Notes: a model not told the origin generated them from the sequence alone. 64,000 nucleotides of DNA from Streptomyces sp. SID10853 (GCF_010548145.1 NZ_JAAGLN010000001.1:62001-126000); one strand, 5' to 3'. Numbered from the stretch's first letter, positions 50,277 through 58,689 are shown. Numbers and translations: made by a program.

Positions 50277-50364
50277 GTTCGTTCTCCTAGTGAGAGAGGT
50301 TGTCGGCGGCCGGTCGGCCTACCGGTGTCGGCCGGGGTGTTGCCCTCCCCTTCCGGCATCATTA

Positions 50365-50393
50365 ATTAAACCACGTTCTAAGGATTGAGTCAA
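50365..50393 (-). promoter_or_regulatory. Repeated leading-region promoter, copy 6
   Basis: Minus strand TTGACT, 17 bases, TTTAAT, 89 bases before the DUF2786 start. It is the rightmost copy and has the second folded element just upstream. Its leader hairpin carries a compensated T-A to C-G change (GTCGG/CCGAC becomes GCCGG/CCGGC). Confidence 0.75.
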
Positions 50394-50474
50394 CCCGGAT
50401 ATAGGCCCTGACCTGCTATTTTCCCGCACCACCGGCCCGCACCCGCTCGGCCGGGCCCGGCCACAACGGGCCTC

Positions 50475-50631
50475 GGCGGGGTTCCCTCCTCGGTCGGACA
50501 GCTCCGCCGTATCAGGGTTCCGGGCGCGGTGTCCTGGCTCGCGTAGCGACCGCGAAGCGGCTTGGCCTGGACGCCGTGTCCGGGTTCCTGGTACGCCCCT
50601 TGGGGTGTCCGGCCGAGGAGGGAACCCCGCC
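50475..50631 (+). repeat. Folded element, copy 2
   Basis: Near-identical to 43245-43400. Outer arms 50475-50500 and 50606-50631 are unchanged. In the inner right arm three bases differ from copy 1 (two C-to-T and one A-to-G), and each turns a Watson-Crick pair into a G-T pair on the plus strand, so folding is kept. On the minus strand the same changes give A-C mismatches. The 50277-50816 gap has only this element, the promoter and its leader. Confidence 0.7.
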
Positions 50632-50816
50632 TTCACCACCCGCACCACGACGGCGCAGCACCTGACCGACCAGCCCCCACCCCCTCCGAGGAGGACCCGC
50701 CGGAGGCAGCCCTTCCGCCCCCGCTGGCACCCAATGAGCTGGGTTCGAGATGTCCGCGGACCTATGCCTACGGTGCGCGCGACGAGCAGTAGTTTCGAAC
50801 AGAACTGGGGACACGT

Positions 50817-51266
50817 GTGAGCACCAATTCGGCAGGACCGATGAGCGCGTCGGAGCTACGGCGGCGGGTTCGCGCTGCTGAAGCGGTGAAGGCGAAGACG
50901 CGGGAGATGGCCGCCGAGAACGCGCTGACCGCGCGGGAGACTGCGGTGAAGGCGGCCAAGGCGAAGGAGGAGGCCGACGTCACGGCGCGGGAGGCTGCTG
51001 CGGTAGTCCTGCGGCTGTTCGACAACAACGCCGAGTTGGTCTCGGAACTGCTCGGCGTCCCGGCGGAGGAGCTGGAACGCGAGGCGAAGCCTGTTACCGC
51101 CGCTCGGGCGAAGGAGATCATCGAATCGCTGCGAGCCCGCGCCGAGCGACCCCGCTCCGCCCGACCCCGGAAGCCTCGGCCGGCTGGGGCAGAGACGTCT
51201 TCTCCAGCCTCGGGCACCCCGGCCCCGATCGTCGCGGCGGACAGCAGCCGGGCTGATGCCGCCTGA
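50817..51266 (+). CDS. Hypothetical coiled-coil protein
   Basis: 149 residues from a GTG with GGGGA six bases upstream. Residues 10-70 are a long Ala/Lys/Glu helix (RRRVRAAEAVKAKTREMAAENALTARETAVKAAKAKEEADVTAREAAAVVLRLF), then VSELLGVPAEELEREAKPVTAARAKEI, and a Pro/Ser/Ala-rich tail. No membrane segment. The first rightward gene after the leftward block. Confidence 0.5.
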   Translation: MSTNSAGPMSASELRRRVRAAEAVKAKTREMAAENALTARETAVKAAKAKEEADVTAREAAAVVLRLFDNNAELVSELLGVPAEELEREAKPVTAARAKEIIESLRARAERPRSARPRKPRPAGAETSSPASGTPAPIVAADSSRADAA

Positions 51267-51456
51267 GAACGGCCTCGGGCCCGGCCTCTTCCCCCTCACG
51301 TCGGTGAACGGGGCCGGGCCCCACACGTTGACTAACAGCTTGCCCTCATCGGTGAGCCAACGACCGTGCGCATACCGGCCGTTGAGTGGCTGCTCTGGCT
51401 GGCCGATGAGTCCGTTCGGACCCGGTCATGTCAGAGGCCGATGCCATGATTCCGAG

Positions 51457-51999
51457 ATGTCCACCGCCTCTCTCGTCTTTCAGCAGCTCACCTCACCGAA
51501 CGAAGCCACACCAGTACTTCGACGAGCTCTCACCGAGTGCTGGATCGAGGTCACCAACGCCGGCGGCGCGGCAGGTTTCCCCTTCCCACCCGTCGACGCG
51601 GCCACCGTGACTCCGGCCCTGGATCGCATCGTCGACCTGCTCGCCCCCGACACCAACCGAATCCTCACGGTGACCACGGACGGGGAACTCGCGGGCTGGC
51701 TCAACGTCCGCCGCGATCGTTTCGAGGTGATCGCACACTGGGGAACCCTCCACCACGTTCAGACCCGCACCGCCCTTCGCGGACGCGGCTTCGGACGCGC
51801 TCTCACGAAGGAGGCGCGCAGAGTCGCCAGGGACGAGATGGGCCTGGAGCAACTGCACCTCGCCGCCCGTGGCGGTGTCGGCCTGGAGCACTTCTACGGG
51901 CGCCTCGGCTGGAAGGAAGTCGGCCGATGGCCTGGCGCCCTCCGGCTCGCAGCAGACGATGACCGCGACGAGATCCTTATGATCCTCGACCCGCTCTGA
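51457..51999 (+). CDS. GNAT-family acetyltransferase
   Basis: 180 residues from the ATG at 51457. No clear ribosome site precedes it, so the start or a leaderless transcript is uncertain; the frame opens at 51256. GNAT features: GELAGWLNVRRDRFEVIAHWGTLHHVQTRTALRGRGFGRALTKEARRVARDEMG with the acetyl-CoA binding RGRGFG, then LHLAARGGVGLEHFYGRLGWKEVGR. The acceptor is unknown. Confidence 0.75.
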   Translation: MSTASLVFQQLTSPNEATPVLRRALTECWIEVTNAGGAAGFPFPPVDAATVTPALDRIVDLLAPDTNRILTVTTDGELAGWLNVRRDRFEVIAHWGTLHHVQTRTALRGRGFGRALTKEARRVARDEMGLEQLHLAARGGVGLEHFYGRLGWKEVGRWPGALRLAADDDRDEILMILDPL

Positions 52000-52061
52000 G
52001 TGATCCCGCAACGCAGTTGAACTGAACGGCAGACTTCTCCGTCACAGGTCAGGAGCTCCTC

Positions 52062-52676
52062 ATGGACCCGCTCCCCTTCGAGGGCCTCTACGTGTCCCCT
52101 CGGGCCGTTCACCGCGACGAACAGCTCTCCCTGCTCGGAACACCGCAACCCGCTAGAGTGCCCGCCGAACTCTGGCGGTCTTGGCTCAGCGACACCTCCG
52201 TAGTCGAACGGTTCGAGGCGAAGCGCTACCGGCAAGCCGATGACGCATGCTGGCCCTGGACGGGAGCGGTCAGCTCGACCGGCCATGGGTCTTTCCGCGC
52301 GGCGAGCCTGCCCGGCAAGTCTCGCCGCGGCACCGTTCCCGCCCACTTGTTCGCCTTCCAGCTGTCGCACGGCGTCATACCCCGCCTGGGCTGGACCGGC
52401 ACAGACGACCCCGTTCTCTGCCACCGTTGCGATTCCCACGGCTGCACCAACCCCGCCCACGTGAGATTGGGCACCAGCGCCGAGAACCGCACGGAGTGGG
52501 CACAGCGGCACCGCGATCCGGGCGGTCCTCTCGCGGATCTTCGCGGAGCCGCCGGACGCACCCGAGCGATTGCCGACGCGATCCGTGAAGGCCTCCGCCG
52601 AGGCGAGTCACCACAGCAGATCGAACAGCGCATCCAAGACGCCGAACGCCAGGGCCTCCCACTGACACTCTGGTGA
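52062..52676 (+). CDS. HNH endonuclease
   Basis: 204 residues, ATG with AGGAG six bases upstream. The centre DDACWPWTGAVSSTGHGSFR and LFAFQLSHGV lead to LCHRCDSHGCTNPAHVRLGTSAENRTEW, an HNH_3-type active site with zinc-binding Cys residues. The C-terminal helices may bind DNA. Such enzymes occur in phages and mobile elements. A truncated relative follows at 52784. Confidence 0.8.
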   Translation: MDPLPFEGLYVSPRAVHRDEQLSLLGTPQPARVPAELWRSWLSDTSVVERFEAKRYRQADDACWPWTGAVSSTGHGSFRAASLPGKSRRGTVPAHLFAFQLSHGVIPRLGWTGTDDPVLCHRCDSHGCTNPAHVRLGTSAENRTEWAQRHRDPGGPLADLRGAAGRTRAIADAIREGLRRGESPQQIEQRIQDAERQGLPLTLW

Positions 52677-52783
52677 CACCCCAGCGAGTGAAAATCCAGA
52701 AGCCGCCCGACTCTCAACGACGTTGATCACCACGGCCACCGCGAAGGCCCTCGCCTCTTGGCACCACAGGGCGAACCGCTCTC

Positions 52784-53056
52784 ATGAGAGTCCCGAACTC
52801 TGGGGAACACTTCAACCATTCGTGCCAGCAGCCGACGCATCTCAGGTTGGGCACGGCAGCGGAGAACCGGGCCGAATGGCTGGCCAGGCGCCGAGATCCT
52901 GGGAGCCCCTTGGCCGATCTCCGCGGCCCAGCTGGTCGCTCCCGGGCAATCGGCACAGCGATCCGCTCGGGGGTAGCAAACGGCTATTCCATGGGAAAGA
53001 CCGCGGGCCGTATCCGAGCGGCAGTCGCCGCAGGACAGCCGCTCAGTCTCTGGTGA
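52784..53056 (+). pseudogene. Truncated relative of the HNH endonuclease
   Basis: 90 residues matching only the last third of the gene at 52062: CQQPTHLRLGTAAENRAEWLARRRDPGSPLADLRGPAGRSRAI against CTNPAHVRLGTSAENRTEWAQRHRDPGGPLADLRGAAGRTRAI. The first half of the HNH site, including the first Cys pair, is missing. A remnant after duplication is the simplest view; a short expressed DNA-binding tail cannot be excluded. Confidence 0.6.
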
Positions 53057-53087
53057 TCACGTCTCCGCCGCGGTGACCGTGTCTATC

Positions 53088-53114
53088 CGCCCGGGGGTAA
53101 CCCGCCCCCGGGCG
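53088..53114. terminator. Bidirectional terminator between HNH remnant and integrase
   Basis: CGCCCGGGGG, a 7-base loop, then CCCCCGGGCG, a perfect 10-bp stem in the 70-bp gap between two convergent reading frames. Confidence 0.6.
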
Positions 53115-53126
53115 ACAGGGGGAGCG

Positions 53127-54980
53127 CTATGAGCCCGCGCTCTTCACCAGGTCGAGATACGGGCTTTGCCCACATATCTCTCGGGCCTTCTCACAGGAAC
53201 TCTCGAAAGCCATTTGCACGGCTGCCTTACTGGTCCCTCGGACGTACGCCTCCGTCGTGGCTGCCGGACCCGGCCGGAATTCGGTGCGCATCTGTGCGGC
53301 CTTGTCGGTGTAGAGGTCGGTCTCGAACTCCCAGGCCCATCGGCTGGCCAACGGCTGGGGCTCATAGGACAGATCGCCATTTGGGCTGAAGGAGGCCATC
53401 TGGTGGTGAACGAACTGTCGGCCCGGCATCCGGGTCCAGACCTGACCGCCGCCTGTCCACCGTTCGCGTTCCTCCGGACCCGCAGCCAGGATCCGGTTAG
53501 CCAGTTGATCGGTCCAACCCTGGGCTCGCAGTTCCGCGATCCTTCCCGCACGGTCACCGTCCCATTGGTCTGCAACGTCCTGGGCGTGCTGCCGGTCGGC
53601 GAACGGTATCTCTCGGCCCGCCAGCGTGACGACGAAGACAGGGCCGGCTGTCCCACGTGGTTCCCCTTCGCTCATGTCTGTCCACGGGTCGGAGACAACC
53701 GCGCTCCGCTGGTACGGGACGGCGTCAGCGAGACCGGAGTGGAGCAGGAAGCCCGGCAGTGGCGCGGTCGGGTCCATGGCCCATTCAATGGCGGCCATGA
53801 CCTCATCATCCAAGGCGTCCAGGAGGTGACCGTACCGGTCAACGGTGGTGGTGATGGACTCGTGCCCCAACCTGACCTGGATGGCCGGCAGCGGCACCTT
53901 CGCGGCGATCAACCACGACGCGTGCGAGTGCCGAAGGTCGTGGATCCTGGGCCGCTTGATCAGTCCGTACTTCTCCGCCGCGAGCTCGATAGCAGGGAGC
54001 CATCGCAAGCGACGAAAGGTTCCTGCATCCCATCGCCCGCCTTCTGGCCCGGTGTAAAGGAGATCGCCCCGCTTCAGCCCCTTGGCCCGGCGCTGGAGCT
54101 TCTCCCACAGACTCCACCTGATGACGAGCGTCCGGCGGGACTTCCTGGACTTCGGGGCGCCCATGTACGGCTGCCCGTCCTCGTTCCGCTTCCACGCACG
54201 CTGGACCCTGATGGCGGGACGTCCATTGCGACGCCTCAGGTCCCGAGGCTGGAGTGCAGTGGCCTCGCCCCAGCGGAACCCGGTTTCCGTGATCAGTTCC
54301 GCGAGCTCTTGGGCCTCAGGATCCACGCCAAGACATTCGTGGATCCATGCCCACTCGTCCCGTTCTAGGAAGACCGCCTCCTCCTCTTCCTCCTCGCCAT
54401 CGAGACGGGGTAGGCGGGTCTTTGCGCATGGGTTGGAAGCCCGTAGCGACGGCTCAGCATCAACAGCAGATTGCAGGATCGCGGCCAGAAGCCCGTGCTG
54501 GTTCGAGATCGTCTTGGGCTTGTACTTGGTCCTGGAACTCCGGTCTGGGGGGTCCAGCGGTGCGACACGACCATTCTGAAGATCGTTGACCCAGTGCTGA
54601 ACCATGTCCCGGATGATGCTGCCCTCGCCGTCCTCGACCGAGTACGGCTTGAACCACGGCGACATGTTGTTGACCACCAGCTTCTTGTACTTCGATCGGG
54701 TATCACCCTGAATACCCGTAAGCCGGTCGATGTAGGCCAAGGCGAAGGGTTCGAACATCGTTTCCGGCCTGCGCAGGTCGGCTATGAACCCTTGCCCTCG
54801 CACCCACCCAGGCGGCCACTGCTGCCCGTGTCCATTCACCAGATCGCGGAAGCGCTCAGCGGCTGTCTCGTCTTCGAAGACCTCTGACTCCTGCTTGGCG
54901 TTCCGACGCCCGCCGGCTCTCCACAGCACGGTGAAGCTCGCCGTTCCGTCCCTTTTTTCCCGCTTCTTGATTGATGCCAC
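53127..54980 (-). CDS. int: Tyrosine recombinase / integrase of the element
   Basis: 617 residues from a GTG at 54980. An N-terminal arm-binding part (EDETAAERFRDLVNGHG), a core-binding part (residues 75-190), and the catalytic domain: Arg236 in TGFRWGEATAL, HDLRH (His347, Arg350), LGHESITTTVDRYGHL with His373 and nucleophile Tyr383. A further 215 residues follow the catalytic domain, which most integrases of this group lack; that part includes GREIPFADRQHAQDVADQWDGD and GTSKAAVQMAFESSCEKAREICG. It integrates and excises the element at the tRNA-Ala 3' end. No excisionase gene is seen next to it. Confidence 0.9.
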   Translation of the reverse strand: MASIKKREKRDGTASFTVLWRAGGRRNAKQESEVFEDETAAERFRDLVNGHGQQWPPGWVRGQGFIADLRRPETMFEPFALAYIDRLTGIQGDTRSKYKKLVVNNMSPWFKPYSVEDGEGSIIRDMVQHWVNDLQNGRVAPLDPPDRSSRTKYKPKTISNQHGLLAAILQSAVDAEPSLRASNPCAKTRLPRLDGEEEEEEAVFLERDEWAWIHECLGVDPEAQELAELITETGFRWGEATALQPRDLRRRNGRPAIRVQRAWKRNEDGQPYMGAPKSRKSRRTLVIRWSLWEKLQRRAKGLKRGDLLYTGPEGGRWDAGTFRRLRWLPAIELAAEKYGLIKRPRIHDLRHSHASWLIAAKVPLPAIQVRLGHESITTTVDRYGHLLDALDDEVMAAIEWAMDPTAPLPGFLLHSGLADAVPYQRSAVVSDPWTDMSEGEPRGTAGPVFVVTLAGREIPFADRQHAQDVADQWDGDRAGRIAELRAQGWTDQLANRILAAGPEERERWTGGGQVWTRMPGRQFVHHQMASFSPNGDLSYEPQPLASRWAWEFETDLYTDKAAQMRTEFRPGPAATTEAYVRGTSKAAVQMAFESSCEKAREICGQSPYLDLVKSAGS

Positions 54981-55000
54981 GAGGGGACCGTACGACAGGT

Positions 55001-55021
55001 CCGTGTTGACACGGTGTTGAC
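55001..55021. other. Candidate integrase arm sites / integrase promoter region
   Basis: Two direct copies of GTGTTGAC (55003-55010 and 55014-55021) lie 11 bp apart, and CCGTGTTGACACGG (55001-55014) is a palindrome. They sit between the integrase start and the tRNA-Ala 3' end. Spacing of one helical turn fits protein binding. Confidence 0.4.
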
Positions 55022-55035
55022 GTTACAAACACGGA

Positions 55036-55075
55036 GAGGGCTCCTGCCCTACGTTTCCGCAGGTCAGGAGCCCTC
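55036..55075 (-). terminator. Terminator after tRNA-Ala, on the element side
   Basis: GAGGGCTCCTG (55036-55046) pairs with CAGGAGCCCTC (55065-55075), an 11-bp perfect stem. Reading leftward from the tRNA, the stem is followed by TCCGTGTTTGT. As the element is joined at the tRNA 3' end, this stop is probably supplied by the element and shields int from tRNA read-through. Confidence 0.6.
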
Positions 55076-55083
55076 GCGCGCTG

Positions 55084-55156
55084 TGGAGCCTAGGGGAGTC
55101 GAACCCCTGACATCTGCCATGCAAAGACAGCGCTCTACCAACTGAGCTAAGGCCCC
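55084..55156 (-). tRNA. tRNA-Ala (anticodon UGC), probable attachment site
   Basis: 73 nt folding into a full cloverleaf: acceptor GGGGCCT/AGGCTCC, D-arm GCTC-AGTTGGTA-GAGC, anticodon loop TTTGCAT with anticodon TGC, T-arm AGGGG-TTCGACT-CCCCT. CCA is not encoded. The integrase lies 104 bp from its 3' end, so the 3' half is the likely attachment core. The second attachment site is outside the window. Confidence 0.9.
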
Positions 55157-55307
55157 GTAATGGGTTGGTGCGAGAACAAGAGTAGCGGGTCACAGGGGTG
55201 ATCTCACAAAAGGATTGGGACTCCCGGTCAGTGACCGCTCTCCGTAGGATGCACGAGGAGGTTCGCGGCAGCGAAGCCGCCGCCTGGGGAAGCGATGGGG
55301 AGACGCA

Positions 55308-55856
55308 ATGGACGCAGCACAACAAGAGGCAACCGCGAGAGCGAGAGACCTTCAGCGCAGTTGGTACGGAGAGCCGCTGGGGGCGCTCTTCCGTCGCCTC
55401 ATCGATGATCTCGGCCTCAACCAGGCCCGTCTCGCCGCCGTACTCGGGCTGTCCGCGCCCATGCTCTCCCAGTTGATGAGTGGCCAGCGCGCCAAGATCG
55501 GAAACCCGGCCGTGGTCCAGCGGGTCCAGGCACTTCAGGAGCTTTCCCGCCTGGTCGCCGACGGAAGCGTCAGCGCGGGCGAGGCAACGGATCGGATGGA
55601 AGAGATCAAGAAGTCCCAGGGCGGCTCAGTCCTCTCCACCACCGGTCAGACCACGTCCACCACGGGCGCGCCGACCGTGCGCCGGGTGGTACGCGAGATC
55701 CAGTCACTGCTGCGCTCCGTATCAGCTGCGGGCGACATCATCGACGCCGCGAACTCCCTCGCCCCGACCCACCCCGAACTGGCAGAGTTCCTCAAGGTGT
55801 ACGGCGCCGGGCGCACCGCGGAGGCGGTCTCGCACTACGAGGCACACCAGAGCTGA
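55308..55856 (+). CDS. HTH DNA-binding protein (core genome)
   Basis: 182 residues from an ATG at 55308. An XRE-like HTH (GALFRRLIDDLGLNQARLAAVLGLSAPMLSQLMSGQRAKIGNP) is followed by QALQELSRLVADGSVSAGEATDRMEEI and a C-terminal domain with REIQSLLRSVSAAGDIIDAANSLAP. Conserved across Streptomyces beside the downstream kinase. First gene outside the element. Confidence 0.75.
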   Translation: MDAAQQEATARARDLQRSWYGEPLGALFRRLIDDLGLNQARLAAVLGLSAPMLSQLMSGQRAKIGNPAVVQRVQALQELSRLVADGSVSAGEATDRMEEIKKSQGGSVLSTTGQTTSTTGAPTVRRVVREIQSLLRSVSAAGDIIDAANSLAPTHPELAEFLKVYGAGRTAEAVSHYEAHQS

Positions 55857-55935
55857 AGCCGGGGCCCGGCCGGCTGAACCCAGTCGGCCGTGGCTCAGCC
55901 AACAGGGGGGCGGGCACAGAGTATGGGTACAGCGC

Positions 55936-57279
55936 ATGGGTGAGGTCTTCGCCGGTCGGTACGAGCTGGTGGACCCGATCGGACGCGGGGGTGTCGGGGC
56001 GGTCTGGCGTGCGTGGGACCACCGCAGACGCCGCTATGTGGCGGCCAAGGTCCTCCAGCAGAGCGACGCGCACACCCTGCTGCGCTTCGTACGTGAGCAG
56101 GCGCTGCGGATCGACCACCCCCATGTGCTCGCCCCTGCCAGCTGGGCCGCTGACGACGACCAGGTGCTGTTCACCATGGAACTGGTCAGCGGGGGCTCTC
56201 TCGTCCAAGTCGTCGGGGAGTACGGCCCGCTGCCGCCGCGGTTCGTCTGCACGCTGCTCGACCAGCTGCTGGCCGGGCTGGCTGCCGTCCACGCGGAAGG
56301 TGTCGTGCACCGTGACATCAAGCCGGCGAACATCCTGATGGAAGCCACCGGGACCGGGCGGCCGCATCTGCGGCTCTCCGACTTCGGCATCTCGATGCGC
56401 AAGGGCGAGCCGCGCCTCACCGAGAGCAACTATGTGGTGGGGACGCCCGGCTACTTCGCACCGGAGCAGATGCTGGGCGCGGAACCGGACTTCACCGCCG
56501 ACCTGTTCGCGGTCGGGCTGGTCGCGCTGTATCTGCTCCAGGGCGCCCGGCCCGACTCCAGAGCGCTGGTGGAACACTTCGCCGCCCATGGAACGCCCGG
56601 CGCACCCCGGGGCATCCCCGAACCGCTGTGGCAGGTGCTCGCCGGCCTGCTCCAGCCGGATCCCCAGGCCCGGTTCCGTACGGCGAACGGCGCCCGTAAA
56701 GCGCTGGCCACGGCAGTGGAGCTGTTGCCCGAACCGGGGCCCGGCGAGCAGCCCGTCGAGGTCCGCGACCAGATCGGGCCGCTGCCCGGCGGATTCGGCC
56801 CCGAAGGGCCCGTGTCTCAGCAAGGGCCCGTGTCTCAGCCCCCGGTGCAGCAAGCGATGACCCAGCCGGGCATGCCTGCCCACCCGGCCCACCCGCAGAC
56901 CGAGCAGCAGCCCGTACCCCACCCGCAGCAGCCGCAGCACCCGGCGATGTCGGAGACAGGCAGCTTCCACCTCGCCCCGCCTCCCCAGCCGACTGCCCCA
57001 GCACCGGCCCCGACGGCCGCAGCCGCCCCCACGGTTTCGCATCCGGCATCCCCCGTCCATGCTCAGACTCCTGCGCAGATTCCTGCTCAGCTCCCTGGTC
57101 AGGCCCTGTATGAACAGCCCCACACTGATAGGTACACCGCTCAGCCCTCGCAGGTTCCCACCCAGTCGGTACCAGTCCCGCGCACACGTCCGGGACCGCC
57201 CCCGAAGGTGACGGTCCCCGTCCTGGTCATCGCACTGATCTGCTTCGCGGTGGGCATCTGGGCGCTGACGCAGAGCTGA
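55936..57279 (+). CDS. Membrane-anchored Ser/Thr protein kinase
   Basis: 447 residues from an ATG at 55936. Kinase landmarks: GRGGVGAVWRAWD, VAAKVL with the ATP Lys, HRDIKPANILM, SDFGIS, and GTPGYFAPEQ. A long Pro/Gln-rich linker follows, then one membrane segment at the end (VTVPVLVIALICFAVGIWAL). Signal-transducing Hanks-type kinase of the PknB group but with no extracellular PASTA domain. Confidence 0.9.
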   Translation: MGEVFAGRYELVDPIGRGGVGAVWRAWDHRRRRYVAAKVLQQSDAHTLLRFVREQALRIDHPHVLAPASWAADDDQVLFTMELVSGGSLVQVVGEYGPLPPRFVCTLLDQLLAGLAAVHAEGVVHRDIKPANILMEATGTGRPHLRLSDFGISMRKGEPRLTESNYVVGTPGYFAPEQMLGAEPDFTADLFAVGLVALYLLQGARPDSRALVEHFAAHGTPGAPRGIPEPLWQVLAGLLQPDPQARFRTANGARKALATAVELLPEPGPGEQPVEVRDQIGPLPGGFGPEGPVSQQGPVSQPPVQQAMTQPGMPAHPAHPQTEQQPVPHPQQPQHPAMSETGSFHLAPPPQPTAPAPAPTAAAAPTVSHPASPVHAQTPAQIPAQLPGQALYEQPHTDRYTAQPSQVPTQSVPVPRTRPGPPPKVTVPVLVIALICFAVGIWALTQS

Positions 57280-57366
57280 TACGGAACTGCCCGGAGCTGA
57301 CGGGAGCCTCCCGCGGCCGCCTCGCCCCGGGCCCGCGCGGCCTCGCCACAGCGCCGCCCAGCCGGG

Positions 57367-58689
57367 CTACCAGGCAGAAGGCGGCCGGTACTGCGGCGCG
57401 GACTGCCGTCCCGGCTCGTGGGCTCCCTGGGCCGGCACCGCTTCCGCGCGCCGCCTCGCGATCAGCGTCCACACGCCGAGCCCCAGCACCAGCACCGTGC
57501 CCGTACCTGTCCCCGCGATCCCGACCAGCCTCATGGCTCCGTGGCCCGTGCCCTCACCGGCTGACATCCCGTAGTGGGGCACAGCGCCCGCGTACGCCGG
57601 CGGGGGCCCCTCTGCGCCCTTGACGCTCATCCTCAGCGTCAGCCCGTACGCCTTCTCCCTGAAGCTCTTCGCAACGTCCGGGCTGAGGGTGACCGCGAAG
57701 TAGTAGTCACCCGCCATCCGCGCCCCGCTGACCTCTTCACTCGCGCTGTACCGGTTCCGGTACGCGACCGGTGGCAGCGGGTCCGGTGCGGCCGACTTCG
57801 GCTTCCCGTCATACGCCGTATAGCCCGTGGCGACCCCCGACCGGACCGGGTTGTACAACTCCACGTGAAGAGCATCGGCGACAAAGCCGCTGCCCGATGA
57901 GCTTCCGAGATCGGCGCTCGGAAAGAGCTGCTGCCCCCAGCCCACCGGCACCCGGTAGAAACGGGTCTGCCCGGGCTTGATCCGGTCGCCCCAGACCCCG
58001 GGCTTCAGGGCGGCGGCGTCATTGAATCCCGTCCCGCCCTTGATCGGCTGTGCCGTCCCCGAAGGCGGAACGGGCGATGCGGACGGCCAGCTGCTCGGCG
58101 CCTCCGTCGGACCCGCCGAGCCCGACGTCAGACCGGGTTCGGAATCGACACGTATCTCCAGCCCCCACTCATCCCGGGCAGAAGTCGCCTTGGTCGTCCT
58201 CTCGATCACCACGTAGTACGGCCCTGCCGACTGGCAGGAGGTGCCGTCCTTCTCGACAGTGCGCGTGGCGTGAGCGGCGATCGGCCGGGGGTACCCGGCG
58301 GAGCCGAACACCGCATCGTCGTCAGCGCCGCAGGAATCGCCTGTGAGGTCCTGGAGGGACACCTTGATGCCGTCGGTGTAGTCGACCTTCTCCTGCGCCC
58401 CCAGGCCCGGCACAGCCACTGCGGAGACGTAGGTATCGGACGTGGCGTCCAGCTCGACCTGGTAGTAGAGCTGGCCACCCGGCTTGATCGAGGAGCGGTA
58501 GGTCGACCCGGCCTTGAGCTGCTTCGCGTCGGTACTGGCCACAGCGCCCGCCACCGTCGTCGCATGCTGGTCGAAGACGTACGGATCGGACTCACCCGCC
58601 GCCGCTGCCTGGCCGGGCAACGCCCCTACCGAGCACACGGCCGCCACCGCGGCCAGCACGATCCGGCCCCTGCTGTGCAGCCCCTTCAC
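57367..58689 (-). CDS. Secreted, membrane-anchored protein of unknown function
   Basis: 440 residues from a GTG at 58689 with GGGGGAA upstream. Signal peptide (residues 1-32, ending at GQAAAAGE), then a repeated strand-rich extracellular part (QLYYQVELDATSDTYVSAVAVPG, RFYRVPVGWGQQLFPSADLG), and a C-terminal membrane helix (GTGTVLVLGLGVWTLIARRR). Typical of a conserved actinobacterial surface protein near gyrA. Confidence 0.7.
   Translation of the reverse strand: MKGLHSRGRIVLAAVAAVCSVGALPGQAAAAGESDPYVFDQHATTVAGAVASTDAKQLKAGSTYRSSIKPGGQLYYQVELDATSDTYVSAVAVPGLGAQEKVDYTDGIKVSLQDLTGDSCGADDDAVFGSAGYPRPIAAHATRTVEKDGTSCQSAGPYYVVIERTTKATSARDEWGLEIRVDSEPGLTSGSAGPTEAPSSWPSASPVPPSGTAQPIKGGTGFNDAAALKPGVWGDRIKPGQTRFYRVPVGWGQQLFPSADLGSSSGSGFVADALHVELYNPVRSGVATGYTAYDGKPKSAAPDPLPPVAYRNRYSASEEVSGARMAGDYYFAVTLSPDVAKSFREKAYGLTLRMSVKGAEGPPPAYAGAVPHYGMSAGEGTGHGAMRLVGIAGTGTGTVLVLGLGVWTLIARRRAEAVPAQGAHEPGRQSAPQYRPPSAW

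Noticed and set aside
43245-50631. Two folded repeats as ends of a composite transposon
   Set aside because: They are direct repeats, and the 7-kb interior has no transposase and continues the same gene block as its flanks.
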